A stretch of DNA of 64,000 nucleotides from Bradyrhizobium quebecense (GCF_013373795.3 NZ_CP088022.1:6944001-7008000), one strand, 5' to 3'; positions 1 to 8,458 are shown, counted from the first letter of the stretch. The notes: generated by a model not told the origin, from the sequence alone. Numbers and translations are program-made.

Positions 1-195
1 GAAATAATCCTCTTCCCTTGTGCGCTGCACATGCAGGTTGAGCTCCAGCCAGAGTTCGACCGCGCTGCCGTTCGCCTTATTCTTCTTGCCAGCTTGCGCA
101 GGCGAAGGCAGCATCCTCTTGCCTGCGTCAGGTCAAGCGGCGGCCAACGCGGGCGACAACGCGAAAATCTCATAAAAAATGTGGAGGAAGACGTT

Positions 196-1167
196 ATGAC
201 GCTCAATGTCTCACGACGATCCTTGCTCGCGCTCGGTGCCGGTCTCGGCGCCAGCACACTCCTCGGCGGCACCGCACAGGCGCGCGCGCCGAAGCTCGGC
301 ACGCAGACACCCTATTGGCACCGCTTCGTTCTCGGCGATGCCGAAGTGACCGTCGTCTCCGACGGCCCGCTTCCGCTCGGCGACCCCTCCGGCACCTTCA
401 CCGGCGTGCCGAAGGAAGAAGTGAAGAAGATGCTCTCCGACAATTTCCTCTCGCCCGACAATGTCGTGCTCGAGCAGAACTCGCCGATCGTCAACATGGG
501 CGACAGGCTGATCCTGTTCGATACCGGCATGGGCACCTCGAAGGCCTTCGGTCCGACCACCGGCCGGCAGCAGAAGAGCATGCAGGAAGCCGGCATCAAG
601 CCGGAGGACATCGACGCCGTCGTGCTGTCGCACGCGCACATCGATCATATCGGCGGCATCGTCGGCGCCGACGACAAGCCGCTGTTCCCGAATGCGCAGT
701 ACTACATCGCGCAAAGCGATCTCGATTTCTGGACCGACGAAGGCAAGATGGGCAGTCCGTTGAAGGACTTTGTGGTGCACGCTCGCAAGAACCTGCTGCC
801 GGTGCGCGACCGGATCGTGTTCTTCAAGGATGGCCAGGAATTCCTGCCCGGTGTGCAGGCGATCGCGGCGCCCGGCCACACCGTGGGCCACACCATCTTC
901 CTGGTCAGTTCGGGCGGCAAGTCCTTTGCCTTCCTCGGCGACCTCTCGCATCACGCGGTGCTGCTGCTGGAGCGGCCGCGGATGGAGTTCTCCTACGACA
1001 CCGATCCGAAGCAGGCGGCGAACTCACGGGTCAAGCTCCTCGATATGCTGGCCGCGAACAAGACGCCGGTGATGTCCTATCACTTCGCCTGGCCGGGCTA
1101 CGGCCACGTTGCCAAGGCCGGCGAAGGCTTCCACTACTATCCGGAACCGATGCAAATGACGCTCTGA
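196..1167 (+). CDS. Tat-exported metallo-beta-lactamase-fold hydrolase
   Basis: This is a 323-residue protein of the metallo-beta-lactamase superfamily. The N-terminus SRRSLLALGAG followed by a hydrophobic stretch ending in AQARA is a twin-arginine export signal, so the enzyme probably acts in the periplasm. The metal site is seen in SHAHIDHIGG near residue 168, with later histidines in APGHTVGH and a C-terminal SYHFAWPGYGH. The ATG at 196 is chosen because GGAGGAAG lies 5 bases upstream; the frame stays open back to 31, but that extension has no homologous look. The substrate cannot be told; relatives include lactonase-like and quorum-quenching-type enzymes. No operon partner is visible. Confidence 0.85.
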   Translation: MTLNVSRRSLLALGAGLGASTLLGGTAQARAPKLGTQTPYWHRFVLGDAEVTVVSDGPLPLGDPSGTFTGVPKEEVKKMLSDNFLSPDNVVLEQNSPIVNMGDRLILFDTGMGTSKAFGPTTGRQQKSMQEAGIKPEDIDAVVLSHAHIDHIGGIVGADDKPLFPNAQYYIAQSDLDFWTDEGKMGSPLKDFVVHARKNLLPVRDRIVFFKDGQEFLPGVQAIAAPGHTVGHTIFLVSSGGKSFAFLGDLSHHAVLLLERPRMEFSYDTDPKQAANSRVKLLDMLAANKTPVMSYHFAWPGYGHVAKAGEGFHYYPEPMQMTL

Positions 1168-1254
1168 CGGCGGCGCATCCGGGGGCGGCGCGCGTCGCCC
1201 CCGGATGATCCCTTAATGTTCTTGCGCTGGGCAGGTAATGCCCCAGTTTGAAAT

Positions 1255-1608
1255 TTACTTTGGCGGATTGGCGGGCAGCGAATCGTAAATGGCCATCGCA
1301 GCCTTCCCGACATCTTGCAGGGGATGTTCGTCACAGTAGTTGTGAAGCAAGCTTTTGCGGGCTTGAAGCGAGCCCAAATTTTTGGATCGTTCGCCCTTCC
1401 TTAGAGCGTAGACGTTCAATCCGGAAAGAAAGCCATCAAGCCATCCGATAAAGTGCTTCTCGGTTTCTTCTGAGTTCGCCTTGTATAAAGTGCTGTACTG
1501 TCCGCACGTTGCTGTGCCCACGCCCACTGCCGCAACGGAGCCAGACATGGCCGGGGTACTTATCTGTAACGTGAGGAAGATCACTAAAGCTGAAACTCGC
1601 GTTCTCAC
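1255..1608 (-). CDS. small secreted hypothetical protein (Rap1a/Tai-like layout)
   Basis: This 117-residue protein starts with MRTRVSALVIFLTLQ and a short hydrophobic run ending near SGS, consistent with a Sec signal peptide. The mature part has CGQY, then FIGWLDGFLSGLN, then NYCDEHP, with two cysteines that could form a disulphide. This pattern (Cys, W-x-x-G-x-x-x-G-x-N, Y-C-x-x-HP) is common in small periplasmic proteins of the Rap1a/Tai-like type in rhizobia, but the family assignment is by eye. It lies between the metallo-hydrolase gene and a transposase gene, so it may belong to the accessory patch. Function unknown. Confidence 0.6.
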   Translation of the reverse strand: MRTRVSALVIFLTLQISTPAMSGSVAAVGVGTATCGQYSTLYKANSEETEKHFIGWLDGFLSGLNVYALRKGERSKNLGSLQARKSLLHNYCDEHPLQDVGKAAMAIYDSLPANPPK

Positions 1609-1628
1609 CTCTTCCCCCTTTGTGAAGC

Positions 1629-2519
1629 TTAAGCGGCCGAAATTGCACGCTTCTTATATGGCCCGCGCTTCTTCGGCTCGCCCTCGCGCTTGTCGATCAG
1701 CGCCACGATATCGCTCATTTCAAGTGGCGACGAGACCAGACCGGCGGCCATTGCGGGCGTCAGGCCCTTAAGTGACTTGTGCGACTTGATGAAATTGTAC
1801 CAGACGAAATAGAGCGATAGCGCGTGGTAGTGGTTCTCGACCTTCTTAGAGAAAGCGTTAGTAAGGCGCGTGAACCGGCGCATTGACATACGCATGGTGA
1901 GGTTCTGGCGCTCTACAAACGACGTTGAGACGTGCTTGATATCGGGCGAACCGAGAACCAGGTCGCGGTCAATGCCGATCAGTTTCGGCGGACTGTAGCG
2001 CTTCGCACCTTCCGACTCTTTGCCATACAGCTTTTGCAGAATGCCGTAGTCGATGCCGTCCGGGCCGAACGCATTGCTAATCGCCGTCAGGTAGGGGCGA
2101 TGGCCGTCAGTGGTGAGTCGGACGCGATTGGCGAGCCGATCTTTCAAATCGTTGATGAATATGGTCGCGGCGTGGGTGTCGCGATCACCGACAAGCCAAG
2201 ACAGGATCAGCTTGGTATCGGCATCAATCGCGGTCCACGTCCACACATCGCCAGAACCAAGGGGCGCGGCCTTCGCGCTCGGGAGGTTCTTTGCCTTAGG
2301 GTAGGCGAAGCTCCAGATTTCGTCGCACTGAACGCGCTGGGAATTGACGTTGCGGACGGTCGCATCATGGAAGGCGCTGCACGCGATGCCGGCATCCACC
2401 AGCAGCTTAGTCACGGTGTTCAGAGAGACGTCGGCAACCCGGGAGATGGAGCGCATGGAGGAACCCTCGCAGAGCATCTGGAGGATTTGGGCGCGCTTCT
2501 CGACCGGGAGTCTATTCAT
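1629..2519 (-). CDS. IS1-like family transposase
   Basis: This 296-residue protein has an N-terminal helix-turn-helix (KRAQILQMLCEG...SISRVADVSLNTVTKLL, residues ~6-40) and a DDE-type catalytic region. The acidic residues appear in CDEIWSF (~residue 66), LTTDGHRPY (~140) and FVERQNLTMR (~208), the order seen in IS1-type transposases, although it is longer than the classic ~230 residues of IS1. The start MNRLPVEKRAQ at 2519 is preferred over a 13-codon upstream extension. I could not find clear terminal inverted repeats; TTTGGATTC occurs twice (2568-2576 and 2604-2612) just upstream. It may be a domesticated or decayed element beside the tRNA gene at 2660. Confidence 0.75.
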   Translation of the reverse strand: MNRLPVEKRAQILQMLCEGSSMRSISRVADVSLNTVTKLLVDAGIACSAFHDATVRNVNSQRVQCDEIWSFAYPKAKNLPSAKAAPLGSGDVWTWTAIDADTKLILSWLVGDRDTHAATIFINDLKDRLANRVRLTTDGHRPYLTAISNAFGPDGIDYGILQKLYGKESEGAKRYSPPKLIGIDRDLVLGSPDIKHVSTSFVERQNLTMRMSMRRFTRLTNAFSKKVENHYHALSLYFVWYNFIKSHKSLKGLTPAMAAGLVSSPLEMSDIVALIDKREGEPKKRGPYKKRAISAA

Positions 2520-2659
2520 GCACGTATCATGAACAAACTCCCTACAGATGTCAAGCATTTAGTTCAGTTTGGATTCCAAATGGTAACCAGTTCCATGTAA
2601 GCATTTGGATTCGTAGGGATTTCTTGTTGCGTTGGGGCAAATTTTCCCCATTATAGGCG

Positions 2660-2733
2660 TGCACCGGGCTGGGCTCGAACCAGCGACCCCCCGTTTAGCA
2701 GACAGGCGCTCTATCCAGCTGAGCTACCGGTGC
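2660..2733 (-). tRNA. class I tRNA with GCU anticodon (nominal Ser, Arg-like body)
   Basis: The minus strand folds into a full cloverleaf: acceptor GCACCGG/CCGGTGC (7 bp) with discriminator A73, D stem GCTC/GAGC with loop AGCTGGATA, anticodon stem CCTGT/ACGGG with loop CTGCTAA (anticodon GCT), a five-base variable loop GGGTC, and T stem GCTGG/CCAGC with loop TTCGAGC. The anticodon reads serine AGC/AGU codons, yet bacterial serine tRNAs carry a long variable arm and this one does not. A20, C35, U36 and A73, all arginine identity elements, are present. CCA is not encoded (CGC follows A73). It may be a functional odd tRNA, an allo-tRNA or a mutated tRNA-Arg(CCU). Confidence 0.8.
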
Positions 2734-2751
2734 ACGCAAGGCAAAGAAAGT

Positions 2752-2775
2752 CCGGCGGGGCGCTACTCCCGCCGG
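2752..2775 (-). terminator. GC-rich hairpin between mini-ORF and tRNA
   Basis: CCGGCGGG (2752-2759) and CCCGCCGG (2768-2775) form a perfect 8-bp stem with an 8-base loop. On the minus strand the stem is followed by ACTTTCTTT, a weak U tract, 19 bases before the tRNA. It may be a leaky terminator, a processing signal or an attenuator for the tRNA transcript. Confidence 0.5.
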
Positions 2776-2790
2776 TAGTCGCGATCAGAA

Positions 2791-2820
2791 CTAGCTGGTG
2801 TCGTAGCGGTGCCTACTCAT
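2791..2820 (-). CDS. nine-residue mini-ORF (MSRHRYDTS) with strong Shine-Dalgarno
   Basis: Directly after the stop codon of the hypothetical gene at 2838-3464 comes AAAGGAGGTGA (2826-2836, minus strand), a near-perfect Shine-Dalgarno, then after suitable spacing ATG and eight more codons before TAG. The peptide would be MSRHRYDTS. Its second codon is AGT and its last is AGC, the two codons that the adjacent GCU tRNA would read. A GC-rich hairpin and the tRNA follow. The sequence is direct observation; that the ORF is translated, or works as a leader peptide, is inference. Confidence 0.4.
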   Translation of the reverse strand: MSRHRYDTS

Positions 2821-2837
2821 CGCCTTCACCTCCTTTC

Positions 2838-3464
2838 TCAGAGCCCCGGCGTTCCAGCGCTGGGGTTCTTTGCTTCCATGCCCGCCTCGGACAAGAACCA
2901 GGTCTGGCCCTGCCTCCGGACGAGCGGTGGTGTCTCTTTAGAGAGCCTGTAAAGGCTCATCCCCACGGTTTTGTAGTGGATTTGACGATTCAGGAAGGTT
3001 TCTATGCGGCGACGCAGAACGGCCGCCTTTTCGCCCGCGGCACCGGCAATGCGCAAATAATGGAGGATCAAGTCGCGGACTGACGGCTCCGATCCTGCTG
3101 GCAACGTAGTGGATGCCACAGTCGGCGCTGGTCTGCTCTGTGTGAGATCGCCTGCCGTGATCTTGGGCGTAGCTGGTTGAGAGAAAAAGGCGGATGGTAC
3201 TTTCGGGAAAAGGGTTGCTTGACTGGGTGCCCGAGCTTGCAAGCGCGGTGGAATGATCACCCCCGGGCGCACATCTTCTGGCAGCTCGATATCGACGCCA
3301 AAGAGCCGACCGGCCGCCCTGCAATCATACAAGGCGCGGTCAAATCCGCGAATCTCGCGCTCAACCTCGCCGCGTCGACGCACTGCATCGGCGCGCTGTT
3401 CCATCAAGTCCCGGAACTTCTCGACTACTGCGCCCGCAGCTGCTTTACGAACCTCGTCGTCCAT
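2838..3464 (-). CDS. hypothetical protein, N-terminal coiled coil and C-terminal winged-helix-like end
   Basis: I do not recognise this 208-residue protein. Residues ~1-45 (VVEKFRDLMEQRADAVRRRGEVEREI) are charged and heptad-like, probably a coiled coil. A proline-rich linker follows (~60-110). Residues ~125-190 (SVRDLILHYLRIAG...VLRRRIETFL...IHYKTVGMSLYRLSKE...PLVRRQGQTWFL) resemble a winged helix-turn-helix, so DNA binding is possible. It ends 18 bases before the nine-codon mini-ORF and may be co-transcribed with it and the tRNA. Codon use looks less GC-rich than in neighbouring core genes, consistent with accessory DNA. Confidence 0.6.
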   Translation of the reverse strand: MDDEVRKAAAGAVVEKFRDLMEQRADAVRRRGEVEREIRGFDRALYDCRAAGRLFGVDIELPEDVRPGVIIPPRLQARAPSQATLFPKVPSAFFSQPATPKITAGDLTQSRPAPTVASTTLPAGSEPSVRDLILHYLRIAGAAGEKAAVLRRRIETFLNRQIHYKTVGMSLYRLSKETPPLVRRQGQTWFLSEAGMEAKNPSAGTPGL

Positions 3465-3533
3465 CTACGTCCACCCGATTCTACCGGATGGGTTCCGTGT
3501 AGGCCTTCTACGTAACTTCTACAAGGCACAAGA

Positions 3534-3755
3534 TTAAGATTCCCACCTTTTTTGCGCAGCTTTCTTGCTGATCTCGCGCCTTCGCGCCGGGGAAAGGCTA
3601 TCAGCCCGTGATTCGCCGCCGATCTTGCCGCCCTTGGCCCGATTCGGGGCCTTGCTGGGCACGTCCTCGACTTCGCCGGTCGCGATGCGGCCGATCAGCA
3701 TGGCGTTCTGCACGGTGTCAGCGTGGCGCTTCTCGCCCTTGGGGCCTTTAGGCAT
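3534..3755 (-). CDS. small basic protein with C-terminal KKAAQKRW motif
   Basis: This 73-residue protein begins MPKGPKGEKRHADTVQNAM and ends SLSPARRREISKKAAQKRWES. Small basic proteins with the MPKGP start, a Gly/Lys-rich middle (AKGGKIGGESRA) and an AA-x-KRW end are common in Bradyrhizobium and are usually annotated as hypothetical or RNA-binding. The charge suggests nucleic-acid binding, but that is inference. Its ATG overlaps the end of the next upstream gene by eight bases (ATGCCTAA), so the two are probably translationally coupled. Confidence 0.65.
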   Translation of the reverse strand: MPKGPKGEKRHADTVQNAMLIGRIATGEVEDVPSKAPNRAKGGKIGGESRADSLSPARRREISKKAAQKRWES

Positions 3756-3990
3756 CGGTATCTTTCCGTTCTTCCCAGACGCGATAATAAGCTGTTCCGG
3801 GCGGTCGTCTCAGGCAGATTAGGGCAACGCGCGCAAACTTTTCAGCCTCTGCCGCAGACGCAAATGCGTCCGGCAGGACGTGAAGTGGCGCTTCGTTATC
3901 GTCGGGGCCGTATTGATCGACCAATACAACTTCTGCTCGGAACATCGGCAAAATATGGCGGCCCGTAGGCGGAATCGCCAGACCGATCAA
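3748..3990 (-). CDS. hypothetical protein, 65-80 residues
   Basis: This unrecognised protein of up to 80 residues has an upstream ATG (MIGLAIPPTG, 3990) and a later one (MFRAEVVLVDQYG, 3945); the later start gives a more ordinary N-terminus and may be the true one. The body (EVVLVDQYGPDDNEAPLHVLPDAFASAAEAEKF) resembles short rhizobial proteins that restate an input field, with no motif I can name. It overlaps the downstream small basic gene by eight bases, so the two form a two-gene unit on the minus strand. Confidence 0.5.
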   Translation of the reverse strand: MIGLAIPPTGRHILPMFRAEVVLVDQYGPDDNEAPLHVLPDAFASAAEAEKFARVALICLRRPPGTAYYRVWEERKDTDA

Positions 3991-4068
3991 GTTGCCAAGA
4001 TTTCAAACTGAGGCATTACCGCTGGGTAGCCTGCTCCGCTACCTTGGGTGGCGGAAGATAGGGGCAGC

Positions 4069-4182
4069 ATGGTCCAGCGGGTTTCCACCGTCGCATTCGA
4101 GGGGATCGAGGCTCGCGCGGTCGACGTACAGGTCCAGGTCGCGCCGGGTCTGCCAGCGTTTGCAAATGCTGACTGTCAATGA
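4069..4182 (+). pseudogene. comM: 5' fragment of comM/yifB (Mg-chelatase-like ATPase), truncated
   Basis: Reading from ATG 4069 gives MVQRVSTVAFEGIEARAVD followed by VQVQVAPGLPAFA, the conserved N-terminus of ComM/YifB, a ~500-residue AAA+ helicase-like protein linked to natural transformation and branch migration. The similarity stops at about 4164; the frame then reads NADCQ and a stop at 4180-4182. Only ~32 codons remain, so the gene is dead. Downstream sequence changes directly into the start of another gene, which marks a deletion or rearrangement junction. Recognition rests on remembered family sequence. Confidence 0.7.
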
Positions 4183-4723
4183 CAAAACATCAGCGTATTT
4201 CTACGGGTCCCCTATCGTTCACCGGACCCTATTTGGCCACCCGCCCGTCCCCGGCTTCACTCAGATCGGCTTCAAGGGGTCGGCCGCCGCCTTACTCACG
4301 GCTGGTTTTTGTTTTGCCCGCAGCTACATTTCGGTCCCCTGGCAGGCGCGGCTTCACGTCAGCTTCACCGACGACCCCGGCCTTGCCACCGTCCGGGTCC
4401 GGATCGCCGACAGCGCCGAGGCCGCCGACTTCACGGTGATCGACGACATCGACGAGGCCGAGGCCGGCGCCTGCGAAGGCAACGCCGCGCCGCAGCTGAT
4501 CGGGATTTCCAGCGCGCCGACCGCAACCGGCCCGATCATCTATCTTTCCCATGACGGCCCGTTCGATTACCGCGTCTACGTGCAGTCGAAGACGTTCTCG
4601 GCGCGCGATGCCGCTGCCCTGATCGTCAGCGCCCGCGGCGGACACCGCCGTCTCGAAGCGGCATCGCTGGCGCCGTACGCACGCTTGCGCGACCAGACAA
4701 TGGCGGAGTTAACCCCCCGCTAA
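4166..4723 (+). CDS. hypothetical exported or membrane-anchored protein, start uncertain
   Basis: The C-terminal ~130 residues look conserved and ordinary: WQARLHVSFTDDPGLATVRV, FTVIDDIDEAEAGACEG, IIYLSHDGPFDYRVYVQSK and a TFSARDAAALIVSA segment. Before it lies a hydrophobic run (GSAAALLTAGFCFARSYISV), probably a signal peptide or anchor. The first ATG available is 4166, which lies two bases beyond the comM truncation junction, so the original start may have been lost or changed. The frame stays open upstream to 3992, but that part overlaps the comM fragment in another frame. Function unknown; it ends 13 bases before the kinase gene and may be co-transcribed with it. Confidence 0.5.
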   Translation: MLTVNDKTSAYFYGSPIVHRTLFGHPPVPGFTQIGFKGSAAALLTAGFCFARSYISVPWQARLHVSFTDDPGLATVRVRIADSAEAADFTVIDDIDEAEAGACEGNAAPQLIGISSAPTATGPIIYLSHDGPFDYRVYVQSKTFSARDAAALIVSARGGHRRLEAASLAPYARLRDQTMAELTPR

Positions 4724-4736
4724 CCCTGTTCCGAGG

Positions 4737-7082
4737 GTGGCGCGAAACGGCCACCAACCTCAAGCACTTTTCAAGGTGGCCGACGCATCGTCGTCACCAG
4801 ATCGGGCACTCTCAGGACCACCATTGATGGGGCGTTTCTTCCGGATCAAGTTGCGCCTTCGCCGCTTCCTGCGACGCCATTCCTGGGTCGCGACGATCGT
4901 CCGTTCCTTCACGATCTTCTCCGTCGCATTCGGCGGCGCCTTCGGGTTCATTTCAGGCGCGCTCTCGCAACACAGCGGCTACGATCCCAATACATTCGCG
5001 ATCGGTGTCAGCTTCCTGTTCGCGCTCGCCTGTCTCTGGATCGTGACGCTCGGCATCCGGCTGCGGCTGATGCGCAGAAGGTTGCGCACCATCGTCATGC
5101 ACAATGAGGCGATGGCCGACCGCAACTGGGAACTGCAGGAGGCCGAACAGCGCGCCTCCGCCCTGTTCGAGGCGCAGGACGATTTGATCGTGCTGCGCGA
5201 CCTCGACGGCCTCATCACCTACGCCAACGACGCCTATTGCGCGCTGGCCCAAATCCCCCGCGGCGAATTGATCGGCAGTACCGCTACCCTCAAGGTGCTC
5301 GAGCAGGGCGACACCGCGCTCGAATCCAACGGCACGCGAGTCTACGACCAGAAGATCGAGGGACCGCTCGGGCCGCGCTGGATCGCCTGGCGCGAGGGCC
5401 TCGTGCGCAACGATGCCGGCGCGCCGGCCGAGATGCAGAGCGTCGGCCGGGACGTCACCGACCGCACCGAAAGCGAGCGCGCGCTGGCCGAAGCCCGCGA
5501 TCAGGCCGACGCCGCCAACCGCGCCAAGTCGCGCTTCCTTGCGATGGCAAGCCACGAGATCCGCACCCCGCTGAACGGCATCATCGGCATGAGCGGACTG
5601 CTGATGGACACCCAGCTGACGCCAGAGCAGACGACCTACGTCAAGGCGGTCAAGACCTCCGGCGACGCGCTGCTCGCGCTGATCGAGGAGCTGCTCGACT
5701 ATTCCAAGATCGAGGCCGGCAAGATCGATCTCGAACACCGCGCCTTCGCGCTGTCCGGCTTGATCGAGGACACCACCGAATTGCTGGCGCCGCGCGCGCA
5801 GGCCAAGGGCATCGAGATCGCCGCCTATGTCGACGAGCGGTTGCCGATGCAGGTAACCGGCGACGCCGCACGACTGCGCCAGGTGCTGCTCAATCTCGCC
5901 GGCAACGCCATCAAGTTCACCGCGACCGGCGGCGTCGCGCTGATCGTCGAGCCCGGCATCTGGCCGAACGAGATCAGCTTCCTGGTTCGCGATACCGGCA
6001 TCGGCATCGCACCGGACGCGCAGCAGCGCATCTTCCGGGAGTTCGAGCAGGCCGACGACCGCATCGCGCGCAGCTATGGCGGCACCGGCCTCGGCCTCTC
6101 GATCAGCGACCGCATCGTCAAGCGAATGGGTGGCCGGATCTCGCTTGCAAGCACGCCGGGCGCGGGCTCGACCTTCGAGGTCTCGATCCCGCTCGCCGCC
6201 GCCGACACCGGCGAGGCCAATGGCTTCACAGCGCCCGACCTCGCCGGCCAATCCATCATGCTGGTCGCACCGCACAGCATCGAGGCTTCGCTGGCCTCGC
6301 GGCGGCTGCAGCGCTGGGGCGCGCAGACGTGCATCGTGTCGGATACCAATGTCGCCGAGGCATTGCTGCCGGAGCGGAGCTGGCACACCGTCCTGATCGA
6401 TCACACGCTCGGCCCGCAGGCGATCGAGGCGTTCGCCAACGCTGCTCGCATCCACGCAACCCATCGCATCGTGATGGTCACGCCGGCGACGCGGCACGAC
6501 CTCTCGGCCTCCGATGCAACCGTGTTCACGGGCTATCTGGTCAAGCCGCTGCGTGCGTCGTCGCTCGCCGCACGCCTGACCGCGTCACCCGAAATCGCCG
6601 CGCCAAGCCTTGCAATCGAGACGGTCGCCGAGTCCGCGCCCACTGCGCCGGCGGCCGCGCCACCGGGGCTCTCGATCCTGGTTGCGGAAGACAATGAGAT
6701 CAACGCGCTCCTGATGCGCTCGCTGCTCGCCCGGCTCGGCCACACCGTGGTCATCACCACCAATGGCGAGCAGGCCATGGAATCCTGGCTCTCGGCGAGG
6801 TCGGCCGGCACGCCTTACGATCTCGTGCTGATGGACATCCAGATGCCGCGCCTCAACGGCATCGAGACCACCAAGCAGATCCGCGCCCACGAGTCCGGCG
6901 GGCTGTCCGGCCAGTCCGGACGCCGGACGCCGATCCTGGCGCTGACCGCCAACACGCTGGTGGAGGATCGCTACGCCTGCTTCGAAGCCGGCATGGATGG
7001 CTTTCTGATCAAGCCGCTCGACCGCGAGAAGCTCGAAGAAGCGCTGGCGACCCTTGCCGCCGCGCGGCATATCGCGGCGTAG
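4737..7082 (+). CDS. hybrid sensor histidine kinase (2 TM, PAS, HisKA, HATPase, two REC)
   Basis: This 781-residue protein starts with GTG at 4737; an ATG at 4827 (MGRFFRIK) is an alternative start. Two membrane segments (~60-80 and ~87-110) precede a coiled linker and a PAS domain (~140-235). The H box is [14 protein letters not shown] (~272), the N box GNAIKFT, and the ATP lid DTGIGIAPD and [11 protein letters not shown] first receiver-like domain (~500-615) keeps an Asp (LIDHTLG) and a Lys (YLVKP) but lacks the acidic pair. The C-terminal receiver (~640-775) is complete: [21 protein letters not shown] and LIKPLD. The partner regulator and signal are unknown. Confidence 0.9.
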   Translation: MARNGHQPQALFKVADASSSPDRALSGPPLMGRFFRIKLRLRRFLRRHSWVATIVRSFTIFSVAFGGAFGFISGALSQHSGYDPNTFAIGVSFLFALACLWIVTLGIRLRLMRRRLRTIVMHNEAMADRNWELQEAEQRASALFEAQDDLIVLRDLDGLITYANDAYCALAQIPRGELIGSTATLKVLEQGDTALESNGTRVYDQKIEGPLGPRWIAWREGLVRNDAGAPAEMQSVGRDVTDRTESERALAEARDQADAANRAKSRFLAMASHEIRTPLNGIIGMSGLLMDTQLTPEQTTYVKAVKTSGDALLALIEELLDYSKIEAGKIDLEHRAFALSGLIEDTTELLAPRAQAKGIEIAAYVDERLPMQVTGDAARLRQVLLNLAGNAIKFTATGGVALIVEPGIWPNEISFLVRDTGIGIAPDAQQRIFREFEQADDRIARSYGGTGLGLSISDRIVKRMGGRISLASTPGAGSTFEVSIPLAAADTGEANGFTAPDLAGQSIMLVAPHSIEASLASRRLQRWGAQTCIVSDTNVAEALLPERSWHTVLIDHTLGPQAIEAFANAARIHATHRIVMVTPATRHDLSASDATVFTGYLVKPLRASSLAARLTASPEIAAPSLAIETVAESAPTAPAAAPPGLSILVAEDNEINALLMRSLLARLGHTVVITTNGEQAMESWLSARSAGTPYDLVLMDIQMPRLNGIETTKQIRAHESGGLSGQSGRRTPILALTANTLVEDRYACFEAGMDGFLIKPLDREKLEEALATLAAARHIAA

Positions 7083-7139
7083 CAGGCAAAACCTCTCCAG
7101 TGTCGTCCCTGCAGGGACGACGGCTGTGATTTGGAAACG

Positions 7140-8096
7140 CTACAGCCGGCGCAGCGCGACCGACTGCACCACATGGTCGGCGCCCTTCTTCAGGATCAGC
7201 GTCGCGCGCGGCCGGGTCGGCAGGATGTTGTCCTCGAGATTGGCGAGGTTGGTGCGCTCCCAGATCGCGATCGCGGTTGCGGTCGCTTCCTCGTCCGACA
7301 GCAGCGCATAGCGGTGGAAGTAGGACCTCGGATCGGTGAACGCGGTGTCGCGCAGCGCCAGGAAGCGCGTGATGTACCACTGCCGCAGCGCGGACTCGTC
7401 GGCGTCGATATAGACCGAGAAATCGAAGAAGTCGGAAACGAACGGCACGGCCTTGCCGTCGCGCGGCAGCCGCCCGGTCTGCAGCACGTTGACGCCCTCG
7501 ACGATCAGGATGTCGGGCTGGTCGATCTCAACCCATTTGTTCGGCACGATGTCATAAGTCAGATGCGAATAGACCGGCGCGCGCACGCGGCGCCGTCCAG
7601 CCTTGATGTCGCTGAGGAACGACAGCAGGGTCGGCAGGTCGTAGCTCTCAGGAAAGCCCTTCTTCTGCATGATGCCCTGCCGCTCGAGCACGGCATTCGG
7701 AAACAGGAAACCGTCGGTCGTGATCAGGTCGACCTTCGGCCGCGGCGACCAACGTGCCAACAGCGCCTGCAGCACGCGGGCGGTGGTCGACTTGCCGACG
7801 GCCACCGAACCGGCGACGCCGACGATATAGGGCATCTTGCGGTCGCGGATGTTGAGGAACTGGCGCTGCGAATAATACAGCCGCTGGGTCGCATCGACAT
7901 AAATGGAGAGCAGTCGCGACAACGGCAGGTAGATGTCCTCGACCTCCTGCAAATCGAGGCGGTCGTGCATCGAACGCAGGCGGTCGAACTCGCCCGGCTC
8001 GAGCGTCATCGGCGTATCGTCGCGCAGATGCGACCATTGCTGGCGCGTGAAGGTGCGGTAGGGGTTGTACTGCTGATCTGGTGCCCGGATGTCCAT
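7140..8096 (-). CDS. coaA: pantothenate kinase, type I
   Basis: CoaA phosphorylates pantothenate with ATP in the first committed step of coenzyme A synthesis in the cytoplasm. The 318-residue length matches the bacterial type I enzyme. The P-loop is [17 protein letters not shown] (~residue 102), and [22 protein letters not shown] and [12 protein letters not shown] follow in the usual order. The ATG at 8096 ([13 protein letters not shown]) is preferred over 8129 because the start then fits the family. It is the last gene of the minus-strand his cluster, 38 bases after hisE, an arrangement common in rhizobia. Confidence 0.93.
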   Translation of the reverse strand: MDIRAPDQQYNPYRTFTRQQWSHLRDDTPMTLEPGEFDRLRSMHDRLDLQEVEDIYLPLSRLLSIYVDATQRLYYSQRQFLNIRDRKMPYIVGVAGSVAVGKSTTARVLQALLARWSPRPKVDLITTDGFLFPNAVLERQGIMQKKGFPESYDLPTLLSFLSDIKAGRRRVRAPVYSHLTYDIVPNKWVEIDQPDILIVEGVNVLQTGRLPRDGKAVPFVSDFFDFSVYIDADESALRQWYITRFLALRDTAFTDPRSYFHRYALLSDEEATATAIAIWERTNLANLEDNILPTRPRATLILKKGADHVVQSVALRRL

Positions 8097-8134
8097 GAGG
8101 CCGCCCCTCTCATCAATGCGCTCGATCATGTGCG

Positions 8135-8458
8135 CTAGTCGCGCTTGCGCGACGCCTTCTCTTCCAGTCCCGACATCGAGGTGCGCTTCTCCAGCGCGGC
8201 CTCGACATCCTCCAGCTTCACGCCGCGTGATTTCAACAGAACCAGCAGGTGAAACACCAGATCGGCACTTTCCGCGATGAGATGATCGCGGTCATTCCCG
8301 ACCGCGGCAATCACGGTCTCGACCGCTTCCTCGCCCAATTTCTTGGCGCAATGCTCCGCGCCCTTGTCGAGCAGCTTGCGGGTATAGGACGCCTCGCCGC
8401 CCGTTGCAGCGCGGGCGTCGATGGTGGCAGCCAGATCGTGGACCGTGAAACGCGACAT
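8135..8458 (-). CDS. hisE: phosphoribosyl-ATP pyrophosphatase
   Basis: HisE hydrolyses phosphoribosyl-ATP to phosphoribosyl-AMP and pyrophosphate, step two of histidine synthesis. This 107-residue protein is the stand-alone form. It shows the all-alpha NTP pyrophosphohydrolase signature [14 protein letters not shown] followed by [13 protein letters not shown], which supply the metal-binding acidic residues. The ATG at 8458 is used rather than the TTG one codon earlier. It sits downstream of hisF, separated by ~170 bases that contain a dispersed repeat. Confidence 0.93.
   Translation of the reverse strand: MSRFTVHDLAATIDARAATGGEASYTRKLLDKGAEHCAKKLGEEAVETVIAAVGNDRDHLIAESADLVFHLLVLLKSRGVKLEDVEAALEKRTSMSGLEEKASRKRD

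Noticed and set aside
1629..2640. Terminal inverted repeats for the IS1-like transposase
   Set aside because: Only a short TTTGGATTC direct repeat was found upstream; no matching inverted ends or target duplication could be placed.
2660..4165. A tRNA-integrated island with duplicated att site
   Set aside because: No integrase gene and no second copy of the tRNA 3' end were found in the window.
4953..6497. A 514-codon open frame on the minus strand opposite the hybrid kinase
   Set aside because: The plus-strand kinase shows all catalytic motifs; this frame has none.
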